The notes beneath the pieces were generated by a model. The model ran no database searches. It saw nothing but the letters and a program-made list of their open reading frames with translations, and was not told the DNA's origin. Below, one piece after another: positions 15,622 to 23,811 of a stretch of 35,310 nt of DNA (positions are counted from its first letter, which is position 1; each line of letters opens with the position of its first letter). The stretch spans positions 1 to 35,310 of the forward strand of contig CALXOO010000022.1 in assembly GCA_944390045.1 (NCBI GenBank). The letters run 5' to 3'. Source of the stretch: an uncultured Spirochaetales bacterium (GTDB lineage: Bacteria; Spirochaetota; Spirochaetia; Sphaerochaetales; Sphaerochaetaceae). The translations under genes and the position numbers were made by a program.

Positions 15622-15650
15622 TTTCTACCGGATTAGTGTGCTTTATGCAA
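15622..15650 (-). promoter_or_regulatory. promoter of guaB
   Basis: TTGCAT (15645-15650), a 17-bp spacer and TAGAAA (15622-15627) on the minus strand. The -35 overlaps the stop codon of the upstream amylase gene. Confidence 0.5.
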
Positions 15651-17490
15651 CACTTGTGGAACAGACGAGCAGGACACTTTCACTCTTTTTCAGTGAAATT
15701 GTTGCACAAAGCGGTCCGGGTGCAACATCTCCATAAGGACATGACATGATTCTGAGACCTTCAAGCGGCAGTCCTGACAGCGTCACCTCTCTGGCCTCTC
15801 CCTTGTTAAGCACCAGAACCCAGGCTTTCTCCGCGCTCTTCCTGACGACTGCAAGGGCCTGATCGTCCAGCGGGAGGAAGTAAGTGGACGCATAGGCAAG
15901 AGCGTCGTCCCTGCGCAGATGCCCCATCATGGCATGGACTGCCAGAGTGTCACGGTTCCACTTTGTCTCATTCCACTGCATAGGATAGCGCGAGGCCTCA
16001 ACTGAGCCCATGCTGCCGCCGATTCCTATCTCATCGCCATAGTAAATGCTGGGCATTCCCGGCAGGAGGCAGAGGGCCATGACCACTCCTTCATAGACTT
16101 TCTGATCATAGATCTCCTCGTGGTTGTGCAGTCTGGGAGTGTCATGCGAGTCGAAGAGATTCATCCTGAAAAAGCGGCTGAGGTCATCCGCCGCATCCAT
16201 TGAGGACTGGAGGGCGCCGGCCAGGTCGAAGGCACTGTACGCGTTGTCGCACTGGGGGCTGTGTCCCCAGCCTCCGGTGAGGAAGCGGTCACGCTCACCC
16301 ATCCAGCTGCGCAGCGGACGTCCGCTGCCGTAATAGTTCATCGTCGCATCCCACATGTCGCCGGCAATATAGTCGCTGGCATCGTTCCAGTCCTCTCCGA
16401 CAAGATAAATATCGCGGCTGAGGCCCTTGAGATGACTGTGGACCTCCCTCCAGACTTCCTTGCACAGCTGGTCGCTGCCATGACGGCCAAGCTCAGGGGC
16501 CACATCCAGCCTCCAGCCGTCCTGACAGAAAGGAGGCTTAAGGTATTTCTGCATCGCGCTGTCCGCGCTTCTGTAGAGCCTGTCCCGGAGAAGGGAGCTG
16601 TTGAAGTTCAGCTGCGGCATCGTGTCAACTCCGGCCCATTTGGCATATGAGCCGTCCTTCCCGATATAGTAGAATCCGGCCTCCGGACAGTCCGGATCAG
16701 CCATCGCCTTCCTGAACCACTCGTTTTCCGGAGAAGTGTGGTTTATCGAGATGTCAACCACTACCCTGATCCCGCGCTCATGACACTTCGAGATCAGACT
16801 TGCAAGGGCCTCATCCCCGCCGAGCTTCCCGTCAACGTGGAAATAGTCCACGGCGTCGAAGCGGTGGATGGTGCGGCTTGAGACAATGGGATTGAGATAG
16901 ATACAGCTCACCCCCAGGCTCTCAAGATAGTCAAGCTTCTGTTCTATGCCCGCGAGATCACCGTTGTAGAAGTCGAGGCATCTGGCCTGACTGTAGGGAG
17001 CCGGAACCTCGTCCCACTCATGGGATGTCACCTCATCACCGCAGTAGACATAGTCACCCGTATGGACATCATTCGACACGTCTCCATTGCGGAAACGGTC
17101 GGGAAAGATCTGATAGCAGAAGGCATGAGCCACCCAGTGTGGCGCCTCGAAGGCGGGAGTGATGATGAAACAGTTCTTGTTCTGCGGCGGATAGACGGTC
17201 ACACCGGTCTTCGAATAATAGTAGAACCTGCCGCCGGTGCGGAAGACGAAATAGTATCTCAGGACTTCAGGCCTGTATGCCCCGTCAACTTTATAGATGA
17301 TCCTTCCGCCTTCCCTCCTGTCCGGGCTGAAACGCCACTGCACGCCATTCTTGTTGGTGACGCAAAAGCTCTCATCGACAGCTATGTCACTGTCAAAGAG
17401 AATTGATACCTCCACCTCCTGTCCGGCTGCCGGAAAGAGCGGACTGACAAACTCGCTTGATACCTGGCTGTAAACCTTTCCTTCAAACAT
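15643..17490 (-). CDS. cytoplasmic GH13 alpha-amylase family enzyme (neopullulanase or cyclomaltodextrinase type)
   Basis: A 615-residue glycoside hydrolase family 13 protein. An N-terminal beta domain (about 1-125) resembles the N-domain of neopullulanase-type enzymes. The TIM barrel shows region I VVVDISINH, region II GWRLDVAPE with the Asp nucleophile, region III LVGEDWND with the Glu acid/base, and region IV NLFDSHDTPR with the second Asp. A C-terminal beta domain follows. No signal peptide is visible, so it probably acts inside the cell on maltodextrins or cyclodextrins. A GGAGA site precedes ATG. The next gene on this strand is guaB, which has its own promoter. The exact specificity is not readable. 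Confidence 0.88.
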   Translation of the reverse strand: MFEGKVYSQVSSEFVSPLFPAAGQEVEVSILFDSDIAVDESFCVTNKNGVQWRFSPDRREGGRIIYKVDGAYRPEVLRYYFVFRTGGRFYYYSKTGVTVYPPQNKNCFIITPAFEAPHWVAHAFCYQIFPDRFRNGDVSNDVHTGDYVYCGDEVTSHEWDEVPAPYSQARCLDFYNGDLAGIEQKLDYLESLGVSCIYLNPIVSSRTIHRFDAVDYFHVDGKLGGDEALASLISKCHERGIRVVVDISINHTSPENEWFRKAMADPDCPEAGFYYIGKDGSYAKWAGVDTMPQLNFNSSLLRDRLYRSADSAMQKYLKPPFCQDGWRLDVAPELGRHGSDQLCKEVWREVHSHLKGLSRDIYLVGEDWNDASDYIAGDMWDATMNYYGSGRPLRSWMGERDRFLTGGWGHSPQCDNAYSAFDLAGALQSSMDAADDLSRFFRMNLFDSHDTPRLHNHEEIYDQKVYEGVVMALCLLPGMPSIYYGDEIGIGGSMGSVEASRYPMQWNETKWNRDTLAVHAMMGHLRRDDALAYASTYFLPLDDQALAVVRKSAEKAWVLVLNKGEAREVTLSGLPLEGLRIMSCPYGDVAPGPLCATISLKKSESVLLVCSTSVA

Positions 17491-17579
17491 GACTTCTCCT
17501 CATCTTCAGGAGAAATGATACACGATAGTGCGGCAGAAAGGCTTACCTGAATGTGCCGGATGCTTCACGTTTCAGGACA

Positions 17580-17609
17580 GGAGGGGCCGGTCCGGCGGAT
17601 AGCCCCTCC
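17580..17609 (-). terminator. terminator-like hairpin after adk, no U-tract
   Basis: GGAGGGGC and GCCCCTCC (17580-17587, 17602-17609) form a perfect 8-bp GC stem with a 14-base loop that contains a further CCGG pair. It sits just past the adk stop on the minus strand. No T-run follows, so termination would be inefficient or factor-dependent. Confidence 0.4.
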
Positions 17610-17616
17610 CCTTGTG

Positions 17617-18243
17617 CTACTCCATAGCCTTGACCATGGCCGAAAGCACCTCGTCGGGACTCTTTGAGGCATCGATCTCGACAAGCAGCCCCTTTGACCT
17701 GTAGTAATCGATCAGAGGAGCCGTGGAAGCCTCGTAGACCTCAAGGCGGTTGCGGATTGCCTCCTCCTTGTCATCATCCCTCTGGATAAGCGGCTCACCG
17801 GTCTCATCGTCAATTCCCTCGACCTTGGGAGGATTGTAGAGAATGTGATAGATCCTGCCTGTGCTCCTGCACATCCTCCTGCCGCTCAGACGCCTGACTA
17901 TTGTCTCGTTGTCAAGGACGAAATCAACGACACTGTCAAGATCCGTCATCCCTGCAAGTGCGTCAGCCTGGGCAATTGTGCGCGGGAAGCCGTCAAGGAT
18001 GAATCCGCCGGCGGCATCCTCCTGCTTGAGTCTCTCGCGGACCATGGCGATGGTCACCTCGTCCGGAACAAGATCTCCGGCAGCCAGGATTGACTGGACC
18101 TTCCTGCCCAGTTCCGTCTGGTTCCTGATGTTCTCCCTGAAAAGGTCACCTGTTGAAATGTGGGGAATTCCATAGACGGTCTTGGCCTTCGCCGCGATCG
18201 TCCCCTTTCCGGCCCCCGGAGGGCCAAGGAATACTAGTTTCAT
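17617..18243 (-). CDS. adk: adenylate kinase
   Basis: A 208-residue adenylate kinase that interconverts ATP, ADP and AMP. The P-loop GPPGAGKGT starts at residue 7, followed by the AMP-binding STGDLFRENI and LDGFPRT, then the LID region RRMCRSTGRIYHILYNPPKVEGIDDETGEPLIQRDDD. The LID has a single Cys, so it is not of the zinc-binding type. I chose ATG at 18243 (MKLVFLGPPG), with GAGGTG seven bases upstream; the frame extends to 18378 but the added leader is not conserved. It is divergent from the UPRT-like gene. Confidence 0.95.
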   Translation of the reverse strand: MKLVFLGPPGAGKGTIAAKAKTVYGIPHISTGDLFRENIRNQTELGRKVQSILAAGDLVPDEVTIAMVRERLKQEDAAGGFILDGFPRTIAQADALAGMTDLDSVVDFVLDNETIVRRLSGRRMCRSTGRIYHILYNPPKVEGIDDETGEPLIQRDDDKEEAIRNRLEVYEASTAPLIDYYRSKGLLVEIDASKSPDEVLSAMVKAME

Positions 18244-18312
18244 AAACATACACCTCGTGTCGTTAGCGATAGCCAGATTATTGCACAAAAGCCTCCCGAA
18301 TAGGAAGGACTG

Positions 18313-18342
18313 TTGGACGAGCGGCCGGCTGTGGATTATAGT
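18313..18342 (+). promoter_or_regulatory. promoter of the UPRT-like gene (leaderless layout)
   Basis: TTGGAC (18313-18318), an 18-bp spacer and TATAGT (18337-18342), then six bases to ATG at 18349. No ribosome binding site lies in the gap. Confidence 0.55.
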
Positions 18343-18348
18343 AGGGCC

Positions 18349-19395
18349 ATGAGCAATACGATAACACTTCACGCACACGACCTGGACGGCTATCTCACAG
18401 CTGATGACAACAGGGCCCTGGAAGAGGTCAGCGCCCTGTACGGGTCATATCTCGTCCAGTGCGGCTTATATGACAGCGGGAAATCCCCGGACACAGAGGA
18501 ACTGGTGGATCTGGCCGGACGCATCGGCGACACGCTTGAGAGGATAACGGCAGCAGAGGACAGGATCCACGTCTATTCTTTCGAGACGCCGAGACAGCAG
18601 CATGCGGAGGCAGGCCGCCTCATCGCCAGGCTGAGGGATCCTGCGACCGGGCACGAGGAATTCCTGTACTACATACAGAGAGCCTATGAACTGCTCTTCG
18701 GCCACTGCTTCCCGGACAGGGCGCTCTCAACCAAGCGGCCGATCATACAGCGCACCCCGGTCACCAGTCCATGCCAGAACTACGCGGTGCACCGCATACC
18801 GGACATCGACAATCTGATCCACAACAGCGTGATGTGCGTCATGCTCCGCGGAGCGCTGCTGCCAAGCATGATAATCAGCAAGGAGATCCAGGATTACTCA
18901 TCCGACGGCTACATGACTCCCTTCGCCCTCTTCAGGATCAAGCGTGATGAGTCAAGGACGGAGGAAGACATGAGATATGTGCTTGATCTTGGCAAGAGCT
19001 TCTTCAGCCTGGGTGACCTGGACGGCAGGGATCTGATCTTCGCCGACCCGATGAACGCTACGGGAGGCAGCCTCGTCACAATCGTAAAATACCTCGAGAG
19101 CGAGGGAATAAGGCCAAGGAGCATCAAGTTCATAAACGTCATCTCTGCCCTCAAGGGGGCGCTGCGTGTGGCCCGGGCGCTTCCGGAAGCAGAAATCTTC
19201 ACGCTCTGGATGGATCCGGTGCTCAATGACAGCGCATACATCATGCCGGGACTGGGGGACGCGGGCGACAGGCTCAACGGCGCAGACGGTGACGAGCCGC
19301 GCAACATCATCCAGCTGATCGCAGATTACGGACAGAACCTGGTCAACCTCTACCGCAGCCAGGTCAGGCAGATCGAGAAGACGGTGCTTGGCTGA
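18349..19395 (+). CDS. upp: uracil phosphoribosyltransferase-like protein with long N-terminal extension
   Basis: A 348-residue protein. The C-terminal part, about 130-340, resembles uracil phosphoribosyltransferase: the PRPP loop LIFADPMNATGGS near 230 and DPVLNDSAYIMPGLGDAGDRLNG near 300 match the family's DPMLATGGS and uracil-binding signatures. UPRT salvages uracil to UMP with PRPP. The N-terminal 130 residues have no match I recognise and make the protein much longer than the usual 208-220 residues. I chose ATG at 18349 (MSNTITLHAHDLDGY) because TATAGT ends six bases upstream, which excludes an earlier start. It is divergent from adk and overlaps the next gene by one base. Confidence 0.75.
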   Translation: MSNTITLHAHDLDGYLTADDNRALEEVSALYGSYLVQCGLYDSGKSPDTEELVDLAGRIGDTLERITAAEDRIHVYSFETPRQQHAEAGRLIARLRDPATGHEEFLYYIQRAYELLFGHCFPDRALSTKRPIIQRTPVTSPCQNYAVHRIPDIDNLIHNSVMCVMLRGALLPSMIISKEIQDYSSDGYMTPFALFRIKRDESRTEEDMRYVLDLGKSFFSLGDLDGRDLIFADPMNATGGSLVTIVKYLESEGIRPRSIKFINVISALKGALRVARALPEAEIFTLWMDPVLNDSAYIMPGLGDAGDRLNGADGDEPRNIIQLIADYGQNLVNLYRSQVRQIEKTVLG

Positions 19396-20147
19396 TGAGG
19401 CGTCTTCTCTGCATCCTCCTCCCAGTCCTCCTGCTTGTCTCCTGCTCCACTACCGGACAGGAGGCAGACATAACACGTCTGCTCTCGGCAAAGGAGACAG
19501 CAGAGGCGACCTATGAGAGCACAAGACAGGCCTATGAGGAATATCCAGATGACAGCAGGGTGCTCTACAACTGGGCCTACCTCCAGCTTGCACGGGGGCA
19601 ATGGGAGGGAGCGCTCTCAGTCACGGATGAGGCTCTTGCGTCCAGCCCGCAGTCGCTGCGCTTCTGGTATCTGAAGGCAGCTGTCCTCAGGGAAATGGGA
19701 AGGCACCAGAGCTATCTTGCGGCACTGGACTCGATTCTTGAATTCGACCCGGGAAACACAGAAGTGCTCAATGCGGCAGCCGATTATCATGTCAGGCACT
19801 TCCACCCTTCTCTTGCGGCCTCATATGCGCGGCGTGTGCTGGACTACAACAGCACAGACAGTCAGGCTCTGTCAGTTCTGGCACTGACAGACAGCTTCTA
19901 CCGCAGCCTGCACGATCCTGTGGTAATCAGCGATGAAGCGGAAAACCGGTGGAGACGGGAAATCATACTTCAGGAGGCAGACATCATGAACGTCCAGAGG
20001 ACGCTCCAGAGGCTGCTCACTCCGCCCGCACCCCTGCTGCAGAGCATGCCGTATCCCGCACTCGGCTCACCGTGGACAGAACAGCACCTCAGGCTTCAGG
20101 ACGCGGATCCCTCCGCCCTGGCACGGACGCTGGAAAGCCTTACCTGA
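19395..20147 (+). CDS. TPR-repeat lipoprotein
   Basis: A 250-residue exported lipoprotein. [17 protein letters not shown] is a signal peptide with lipobox LVSC, lipidated at Cys17. Tetratricopeptide-like helices follow: [59 protein letters not shown] and [25 protein letters not shown], which form a scaffold for protein contacts. The C-terminus is Pro- and Leu-rich. It is coupled to the UPRT-like gene by a TGATG overlap. Its 3' end overlaps the convergent rnhA by eight bases. The role is unknown; TPR lipoproteins often sit in envelope-assembly complexes. Confidence 0.75.
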   Translation: MRRLLCILLPVLLLVSCSTTGQEADITRLLSAKETAEATYESTRQAYEEYPDDSRVLYNWAYLQLARGQWEGALSVTDEALASSPQSLRFWYLKAAVLREMGRHQSYLAALDSILEFDPGNTEVLNAAADYHVRHFHPSLAASYARRVLDYNSTDSQALSVLALTDSFYRSLHDPVVISDEAENRWRREIILQEADIMNVQRTLQRLLTPPAPLLQSMPYPALGSPWTEQHLRLQDADPSALARTLESLT

Positions 20148-20574
20148 ACTTCTTCCACTGAGCGACCGCCAGCTCATCGCAGCGGTTGTTGTATGGATTC
20201 GAGGCGTGGCCCTTGACCCAGATGAATGTCACCTTATGCTGTTCCAGCAAATCAAGCAGACGGAGCCAGAGATCCGTATTGGGAACCGCCTTGCCCTTTC
20301 TCATCCAGCCGGACTTCTTCCATGTGAGGACCCAGCCCTTCGTGACAGAGTCAACCAGGTAGCGGCTGTCAGAATACAGATCAACCTCGCAGGGCATCTT
20401 CAGCGCCTCAAGAGCCATGATGGCGGCGCTGAGCTCCATGCGGTTGTTGGTCGTCATCGGCTCCCCTCCGCTGATCTCCTTCTCGGCCTCGCCTTTTTTC
20501 AGGATTGCGGCCCAGCCGCCAGGTCCGGGGTTTCCGGAACAGGCACCGTCCGTGTAGATCTCCACCCTGTTCAA
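20140..20574 (-). CDS. rnhA: ribonuclease HI
   Basis: A 144-residue RNase HI that degrades RNA in RNA-DNA hybrids. All four acidic catalytic residues are present in order: Asp in IYTDGAC, Glu in NNRMEL, Asp in YSDSRY and Asp in [17 protein letters not shown], [13 protein letters not shown] (the basic handle) and [11 protein letters not shown] are typical of the E. coli-type enzyme, and the length is similar to its 155 residues. It is coupled to the upstream parvulin gene by a four-base overlap. Confidence 0.95.
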   Translation of the reverse strand: MNRVEIYTDGACSGNPGPGGWAAILKKGEAEKEISGGEPMTTNNRMELSAAIMALEALKMPCEVDLYSDSRYLVDSVTKGWVLTWKKSGWMRKGKAVPNTDLWLRLLDLLEQHKVTFIWVKGHASNPYNNRCDELAVAQWKKFR

Positions 20575-20849
20575 TCCTTCACCCCGGTCTTCTTGATGAT
20601 GTGCCAGCCGAAGCGGGTGTGCACAGGCCGGCTGACCGAACCTGTTGACATACGGAAGGCCTCACGCTCGAACTCGGGGACCATCTGTCCCTCTGAGAAA
20701 AATCCCAGATCCCCGCCCTTGCTCCTGCTCGGACAGGTTGAATAGCGGCGTGCCAGCTGTCCGAAGTCCGCGCCCTGTCTCAATTCGCTGTATATCCTGT
20801 CGGCCAGGGCTCTGTCCTTGACCAGAATGTGACTTGCTCTTACCTGCAT
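20571..20849 (-). CDS. ppiC: parvulin-type peptidyl-prolyl isomerase, stand-alone PpiC type
   Basis: A 92-residue single-domain parvulin, the size of E. coli PpiC. The fold is clear: VRASHILV at the start, [40 protein letters not shown] and a C-terminal [14 protein letters not shown] strand. Without a signal peptide it should be a cytoplasmic prolyl isomerase. I chose ATG at 20849 ([10 protein letters not shown]); the frame extends to 20918, but that leader is not conserved. The promoter TTGCCA-17 bp-TATTAT ends eight bases before ATG, giving a leaderless or near-leaderless mRNA. It is coupled to rnhA by a four-base overlap. Confidence 0.88.
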   Translation of the reverse strand: MQVRASHILVKDRALADRIYSELRQGADFGQLARRYSTCPSRSKGGDLGFFSEGQMVPEFEREAFRMSTGSVSRPVHTRFGWHIIKKTGVKD

Positions 20850-20857
20850 GAGTGTGC

Positions 20858-20886
20858 ATAATAGCTGACAACTGCCGGATTGGCAA
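20858..20886 (-). promoter_or_regulatory. promoter of ppiC-rnhA
   Basis: TTGCCA (20881-20886), a 17-bp spacer and TATTAT (20858-20863); both hexamers match five of six positions. Only eight bases separate the -10 from ATG at 20849. Confidence 0.6.
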
Positions 20887-20902
20887 TCGACTGAGGAGAC
20901 TG

Positions 20903-21574
20903 ATGAAGGCCCTTCCACGCTTTCTGCACGGTGTATACAGACTCGGAGTCAGGATCTTCCTGTCCCTCGGCTATGACTTTTGCACCTGGAGGGAGGAAGA
21001 GCTTCCCCCCGGTCCCAAGGTCTTCGTGTCAAACCACTTCTCCTCATCCGACGCCCACTTCGTTACGACGCTGATGAAGGACCCGCTTCACATGGTCATA
21101 GGTCCCGGCTTCGATGTCAGGATAATCCGCCATTATCTGTCCTGGGCCCAGCAGATACCGGCCAATACCAGGGAAAACAGGGCCAGTGTCGTAAGAAAGG
21201 CAGTGGAATACCTCAGCCAGGGCGACAGCGTCTACATCTTCCCGGAGGGACGGCTGAACACGGGGCATGAGCTGATGGAGTTCCGCAAGGGAGCCGCCAG
21301 GATATATCTGGACTCCCGCTGTCCTGTCATCCCTATAGGACTGATCGCCCCGATGCGCAGGCTGAGACGCAGGAAGGGAAGCCTGGTAGGACACAGCATG
21401 ACCGTGGTCTCAAGAAACTATTATGCGAACATCGGCAGACCGATGACCTTTCCGGAGGAAGAGGAACTCGCCAGACATGACAGGGTGCTGGCAGAGGAGA
21501 TCATTACACAGAAGATAAAGGATGAGGTGGCCCGCCTCATCGCTGATATCAAGGAGAACAAGTTCTGGAGCTGA
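20903..21574 (+). CDS. plsC: 1-acyl-sn-glycerol-3-phosphate acyltransferase family protein
   Basis: A 223-residue PlsC-type acyltransferase that makes phosphatidic acid from lysophosphatidic acid at the membrane. The catalytic H(X4)D motif reads NHFSSSD (about 44-50) and the glycerol-phosphate motif FPEGRLN is near 113. The N-terminal LHGVYRLGVRIFLSLGYDF is an amphipathic or membrane-anchoring stretch. The start at 20903 (MKALPRFLHG) has a GAGGAG site five bases upstream; the frame extends to 20852. It is divergent from ppiC and two bases ahead of the next gene, so the two form an operon. Family members with other acyl acceptors cannot be excluded. Confidence 0.85.
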   Translation: MKALPRFLHGVYRLGVRIFLSLGYDFCTWREEELPPGPKVFVSNHFSSSDAHFVTTLMKDPLHMVIGPGFDVRIIRHYLSWAQQIPANTRENRASVVRKAVEYLSQGDSVYIFPEGRLNTGHELMEFRKGAARIYLDSRCPVIPIGLIAPMRRLRRRKGSLVGHSMTVVSRNYYANIGRPMTFPEEEELARHDRVLAEEIITQKIKDEVARLIADIKENKFWS

Positions 21575-21576
21575 TT

Positions 21577-22329
21577 ATGGAAATGGAAAAGAGAGAACTG
21601 TTTGAGGACTTCAGAGCCCGCATTGATGAGATTGTGCAGCATTCGGATGAGGTGGAGACGCTTCATTTCAGCGCCAGGCTGAGAAACGGTACGAATTTCT
21701 CCTTCAGCTTTGATGCTGACCGCTTTGAGCGGGACAGGATGAATCCTGGTGGAGGCAGGTTGAGGCCGGTAAGCGTCTTCAACTCGGTTGTCGACATGAT
21801 AGGCGCGGCAATCGCACTCCCGCTGATGATCGTCAACATCGCATCCGGCAGCTCATCCGCCTTCCAGGTGCTAACGTTCACCGCTTTCTTCGTCTTCTTC
21901 GCCGCAAGTGCGGTCTACCATCTCTTCGATACAGGCATGACGCGCACGCTCAAGGTGCTGGCAGCGGTCAGGACGGGACTGCTGTCGCTGTCACTGTGCC
22001 TGATGTATACGGGTCTGTCTGTCAGCCGCGGTTCCGGGATCTACATTCCGTTCACGGTCATGCTGCTGCTTGCGGCCCTCTGTATCTTCCTCACCTCGCT
22101 GGCAACCCGCACAGCAGCAAGAGCTGCAGGCCTGGTCCAGGCCCTGATAGCCCTGTCAGCGCTGATCTTCATGACTGACCGCGACGTCAATGCGGTGATG
22201 ACTGTCGCTCTCGGTGCGGCAGGAGCGCTCATCGGCGTCTTCGCTCCCGAAGGCAGGCACAATGTCAGGACACTGGGAATATTCTTCCTGGTGGCACTGG
22301 TCTCGTTCTTCCAGGCAGTCAGCCTCTAG
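21577..22329 (+). CDS. multi-pass membrane protein, hemolysin III-like tendency
   Basis: A 250-residue protein with an N-terminal soluble part of about 65 charged residues and then six to seven hydrophobic helices. The segment AASAVYHLFDTGMTRTLKVLAAVRTGLLSL resembles the S.xYH.f...... region of hemolysin III/PAQR proteins, but the Asp-His zinc ligands that usually follow are not evident, so assignment is weak. It follows plsC by two bases and is probably cotranscribed, which hints at a membrane or lipid role. The 3' end overlaps the convergent CYTH gene by 11 bp. Confidence 0.5.
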   Translation: MEMEKRELFEDFRARIDEIVQHSDEVETLHFSARLRNGTNFSFSFDADRFERDRMNPGGGRLRPVSVFNSVVDMIGAAIALPLMIVNIASGSSSAFQVLTFTAFFVFFAASAVYHLFDTGMTRTLKVLAAVRTGLLSLSLCLMYTGLSVSRGSGIYIPFTVMLLLAALCIFLTSLATRTAARAAGLVQALIALSALIFMTDRDVNAVMTVALGAAGALIGVFAPEGRHNVRTLGIFFLVALVSFFQAVSL

Positions 22330-22861
22330 GCTCGAAGGGCCTGAGCATCTCCTGATAGCTCCTCGGCTCAATAGCGTCATCATTGAGGCCGAGGTCGTGA
22401 AGTATCCTGAAAAGGCTCTCGTAATGTGCGCTGTTTGCCTCGATGCCGTCTACGGCGGAGATGACCTCCATTTCAAGAAACCAGCCCAGATGCCTCACAT
22501 CGAGCAGTTCGATGTGCACCTCACCCTTCATCCAGGACCAGCCGGCCTTGTGTTTGTGAATCAGCACCTCATTTCCAAGCATCAGGGCCATTTCATGCAT
22601 GACGTCAAGGTCACCGGCATCATCATGCCAGAACTCGACCTCCCTGTTGCACTCAAGCCCGTCAAGTCTCAGGTTGCGCTTGGCACTGACCAGTATTCTG
22701 TCATTCTCACGCCTGATCCTGAAGCGGGGACGCTCATCACCGGGAAAACAGTAGTAAGTGTCGTCCTTGATCACGGCCTCCCCTTCCACCGCGCAGTAGG
22801 CATCTATCCTTTCCTTCAGCCCGGCTCCGGCATGGGCCTTTATCTCGATTTCGAAAGCCAT
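22319..22861 (-). CDS. CYTH domain protein (class IV adenylate cyclase/triphosphate-tunnel family)
   Basis: A 180-residue CYTH protein. The signature ExExK reads EIEIK at the N-terminus, and the tunnel residues follow: DDTYYCF, RFRIRREN, LVSAKRN, CNREVEF and IELLDVRHLGWFLEMEV. Members bind triphosphates; known activities are CyaB adenylate cyclase and thiamine triphosphatase, and sequence does not decide between them. Its ATG follows the upstream membrane-protein stop by three bases with no clear ribosome binding site, suggesting translational coupling. Confidence 0.85.
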   Translation of the reverse strand: MAFEIEIKAHAGAGLKERIDAYCAVEGEAVIKDDTYYCFPGDERPRFRIRRENDRILVSAKRNLRLDGLECNREVEFWHDDAGDLDVMHEMALMLGNEVLIHKHKAGWSWMKGEVHIELLDVRHLGWFLEMEVISAVDGIEANSAHYESLFRILHDLGLNDDAIEPRSYQEMLRPFEPRG

Positions 22862-22864
22862 GTG

Positions 22865-23638
22865 CTATTTCCAGGGGAAGATCATATTCTTGAAGGAGCG
22901 TGGCCCCACCTTCTCCTCCTCATCGTACAGGATGTCAGCCCAGGGCAGATGCCTGCGGTCAGCATCAGGATTCTCCTCCAGCCAGTCATACTTCAGCATG
23001 AGAAGCCTTATCGCATCATGACTGGCCAGGTTCATGCCGGCAACTCCAGGTACCAGGCCCATGGTGAAGACCGTGATCAGGATGCAGACGATATTGTAAA
23101 GGAGGAAAAAGAGCGAGAAGCCCATGTTGTCCCCGACAATGATGAAGCATTTCTTGAATGTCTTCAGCGGTCTGTCTCCCGGCAGGTAGCTTGAGAGGGC
23201 GAAATAGTACGGCATGGCCAGCAGGGAGAAGATCAGCAGCCAGATGAGCAGTATGCTGATAATGGTTCCTGCGATGCCGAAGGAGCCGAGATAAAACGGT
23301 ATGACGAAGCCTATCAGCAGGAAGAAGATTATATAGTAGAAAAACATGAAGAGGCTGTGGCGGAAGTAGCGGCTGAAGCCTGTCTTCAGGTCACTCCAGG
23401 TCTGGCTCTTGTAGTCGCTGTAGCTGTGGCATACCCGGCTCACCGCTCCGCTGTACACGGCGATGACGAAAAGCACTGCGGCGATTCCCGCATAGAAAGG
23501 CAGCGGGCCGTACTGGGACAGGGATGTGGTGTAGATCCCGAGAAACAGCAGGAGGATATATACGATGTTGAGGACAACCAGTCCGATCAGGTTGTCCCAT
23601 CCGTCAAAAAAGGCCTTTTTGATGAAGAAACCAGTCAT
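22865..23638 (-). CDS. conserved hypothetical integral membrane protein
   Basis: A 257-residue protein of six or so hydrophobic helices (for example LIGLVVLNIVYILLLFLGIYT, SLFMFFYYIIFFLLIGFVIPF and ISILLIWLLIFSLLAM). A loop TFKKCFIIVGDNMGFSLFF and a charged C-terminal tail with WLEENPDADRRHLPW are conserved-looking but not recognised. ATG at 23638 (MTGFFIKKAFFDGW) is chosen because TACATT ends seven bases upstream with TTGAAC 17 bp further up; the frame extends to 23677. It is the first gene of a pair with the CYTH protein. Function unknown. Confidence 0.6.
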   Translation of the reverse strand: MTGFFIKKAFFDGWDNLIGLVVLNIVYILLLFLGIYTTSLSQYGPLPFYAGIAAVLFVIAVYSGAVSRVCHSYSDYKSQTWSDLKTGFSRYFRHSLFMFFYYIIFFLLIGFVIPFYLGSFGIAGTIISILLIWLLIFSLLAMPYYFALSSYLPGDRPLKTFKKCFIIVGDNMGFSLFFLLYNIVCILITVFTMGLVPGVAGMNLASHDAIRLLMLKYDWLEENPDADRRHLPWADILYDEEEKVGPRSFKNMIFPWK

Positions 23639-23645
23639 AGTGACA

Positions 23646-23674
23646 AATGTACTCCACGGACCACGATTGTTCAA
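23646..23674 (-). promoter_or_regulatory. promoter of the membrane protein-CYTH pair (leaderless layout)
   Basis: TTGAAC (23669-23674), a 17-bp spacer and TACATT (23646-23651), then seven bases to ATG at 23638. Confidence 0.5.
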
Positions 23675-23718
23675 CAAAATACCCTTCGGAATAAATTTTC
23701 ATCATTCATCCAGAAAAA

Positions 23719-23770
23719 TTGCATAAATATTTAAAAACCCCTTGCATTTTCCCCTGATTTGTGCATAAAT
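23719..23770 (+). promoter_or_regulatory. argG promoter region with repeated TGCATAAAT boxes, candidate ArgR sites
   Basis: TGCATAAAT occurs at 23720-23728 and again at 23762-23770, and TTGCAT also at 23742-23747. The first copy extends into a perfect palindrome TAAATATTTA (23724-23733), and TGCATAAATATTTA resembles the ArgR half-site layout TGAAT-N4-ATTCA. A TTGCAT/CATAAA promoter with a 16-bp spacer overlaps the second copy. Arginine repression is therefore plausible but unproven. Confidence 0.35.
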
Positions 23771-23811
23771 CTGAATCATCCTGAATAAAACACGAATGGA
23801 GAGTGAATAAA

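Noticed and set aside
15678..15726. Two inverted repeats (TTTCACT/AGTGAAA and GTTGCAC/GTGCAAC) near the amylase 3' end
   Set aside because: They lie inside coding sequence and no T-run follows in the gene's direction; similarity to the rpiB-upstream palindrome is limited to GTTGCA.
22214..23194. Plus-strand ORF of 326 residues antisense to the CYTH and membrane-protein genes
   Set aside because: It is a shadow of GC-rich codons; the minus strand shows the ExExK motif and membrane helices.
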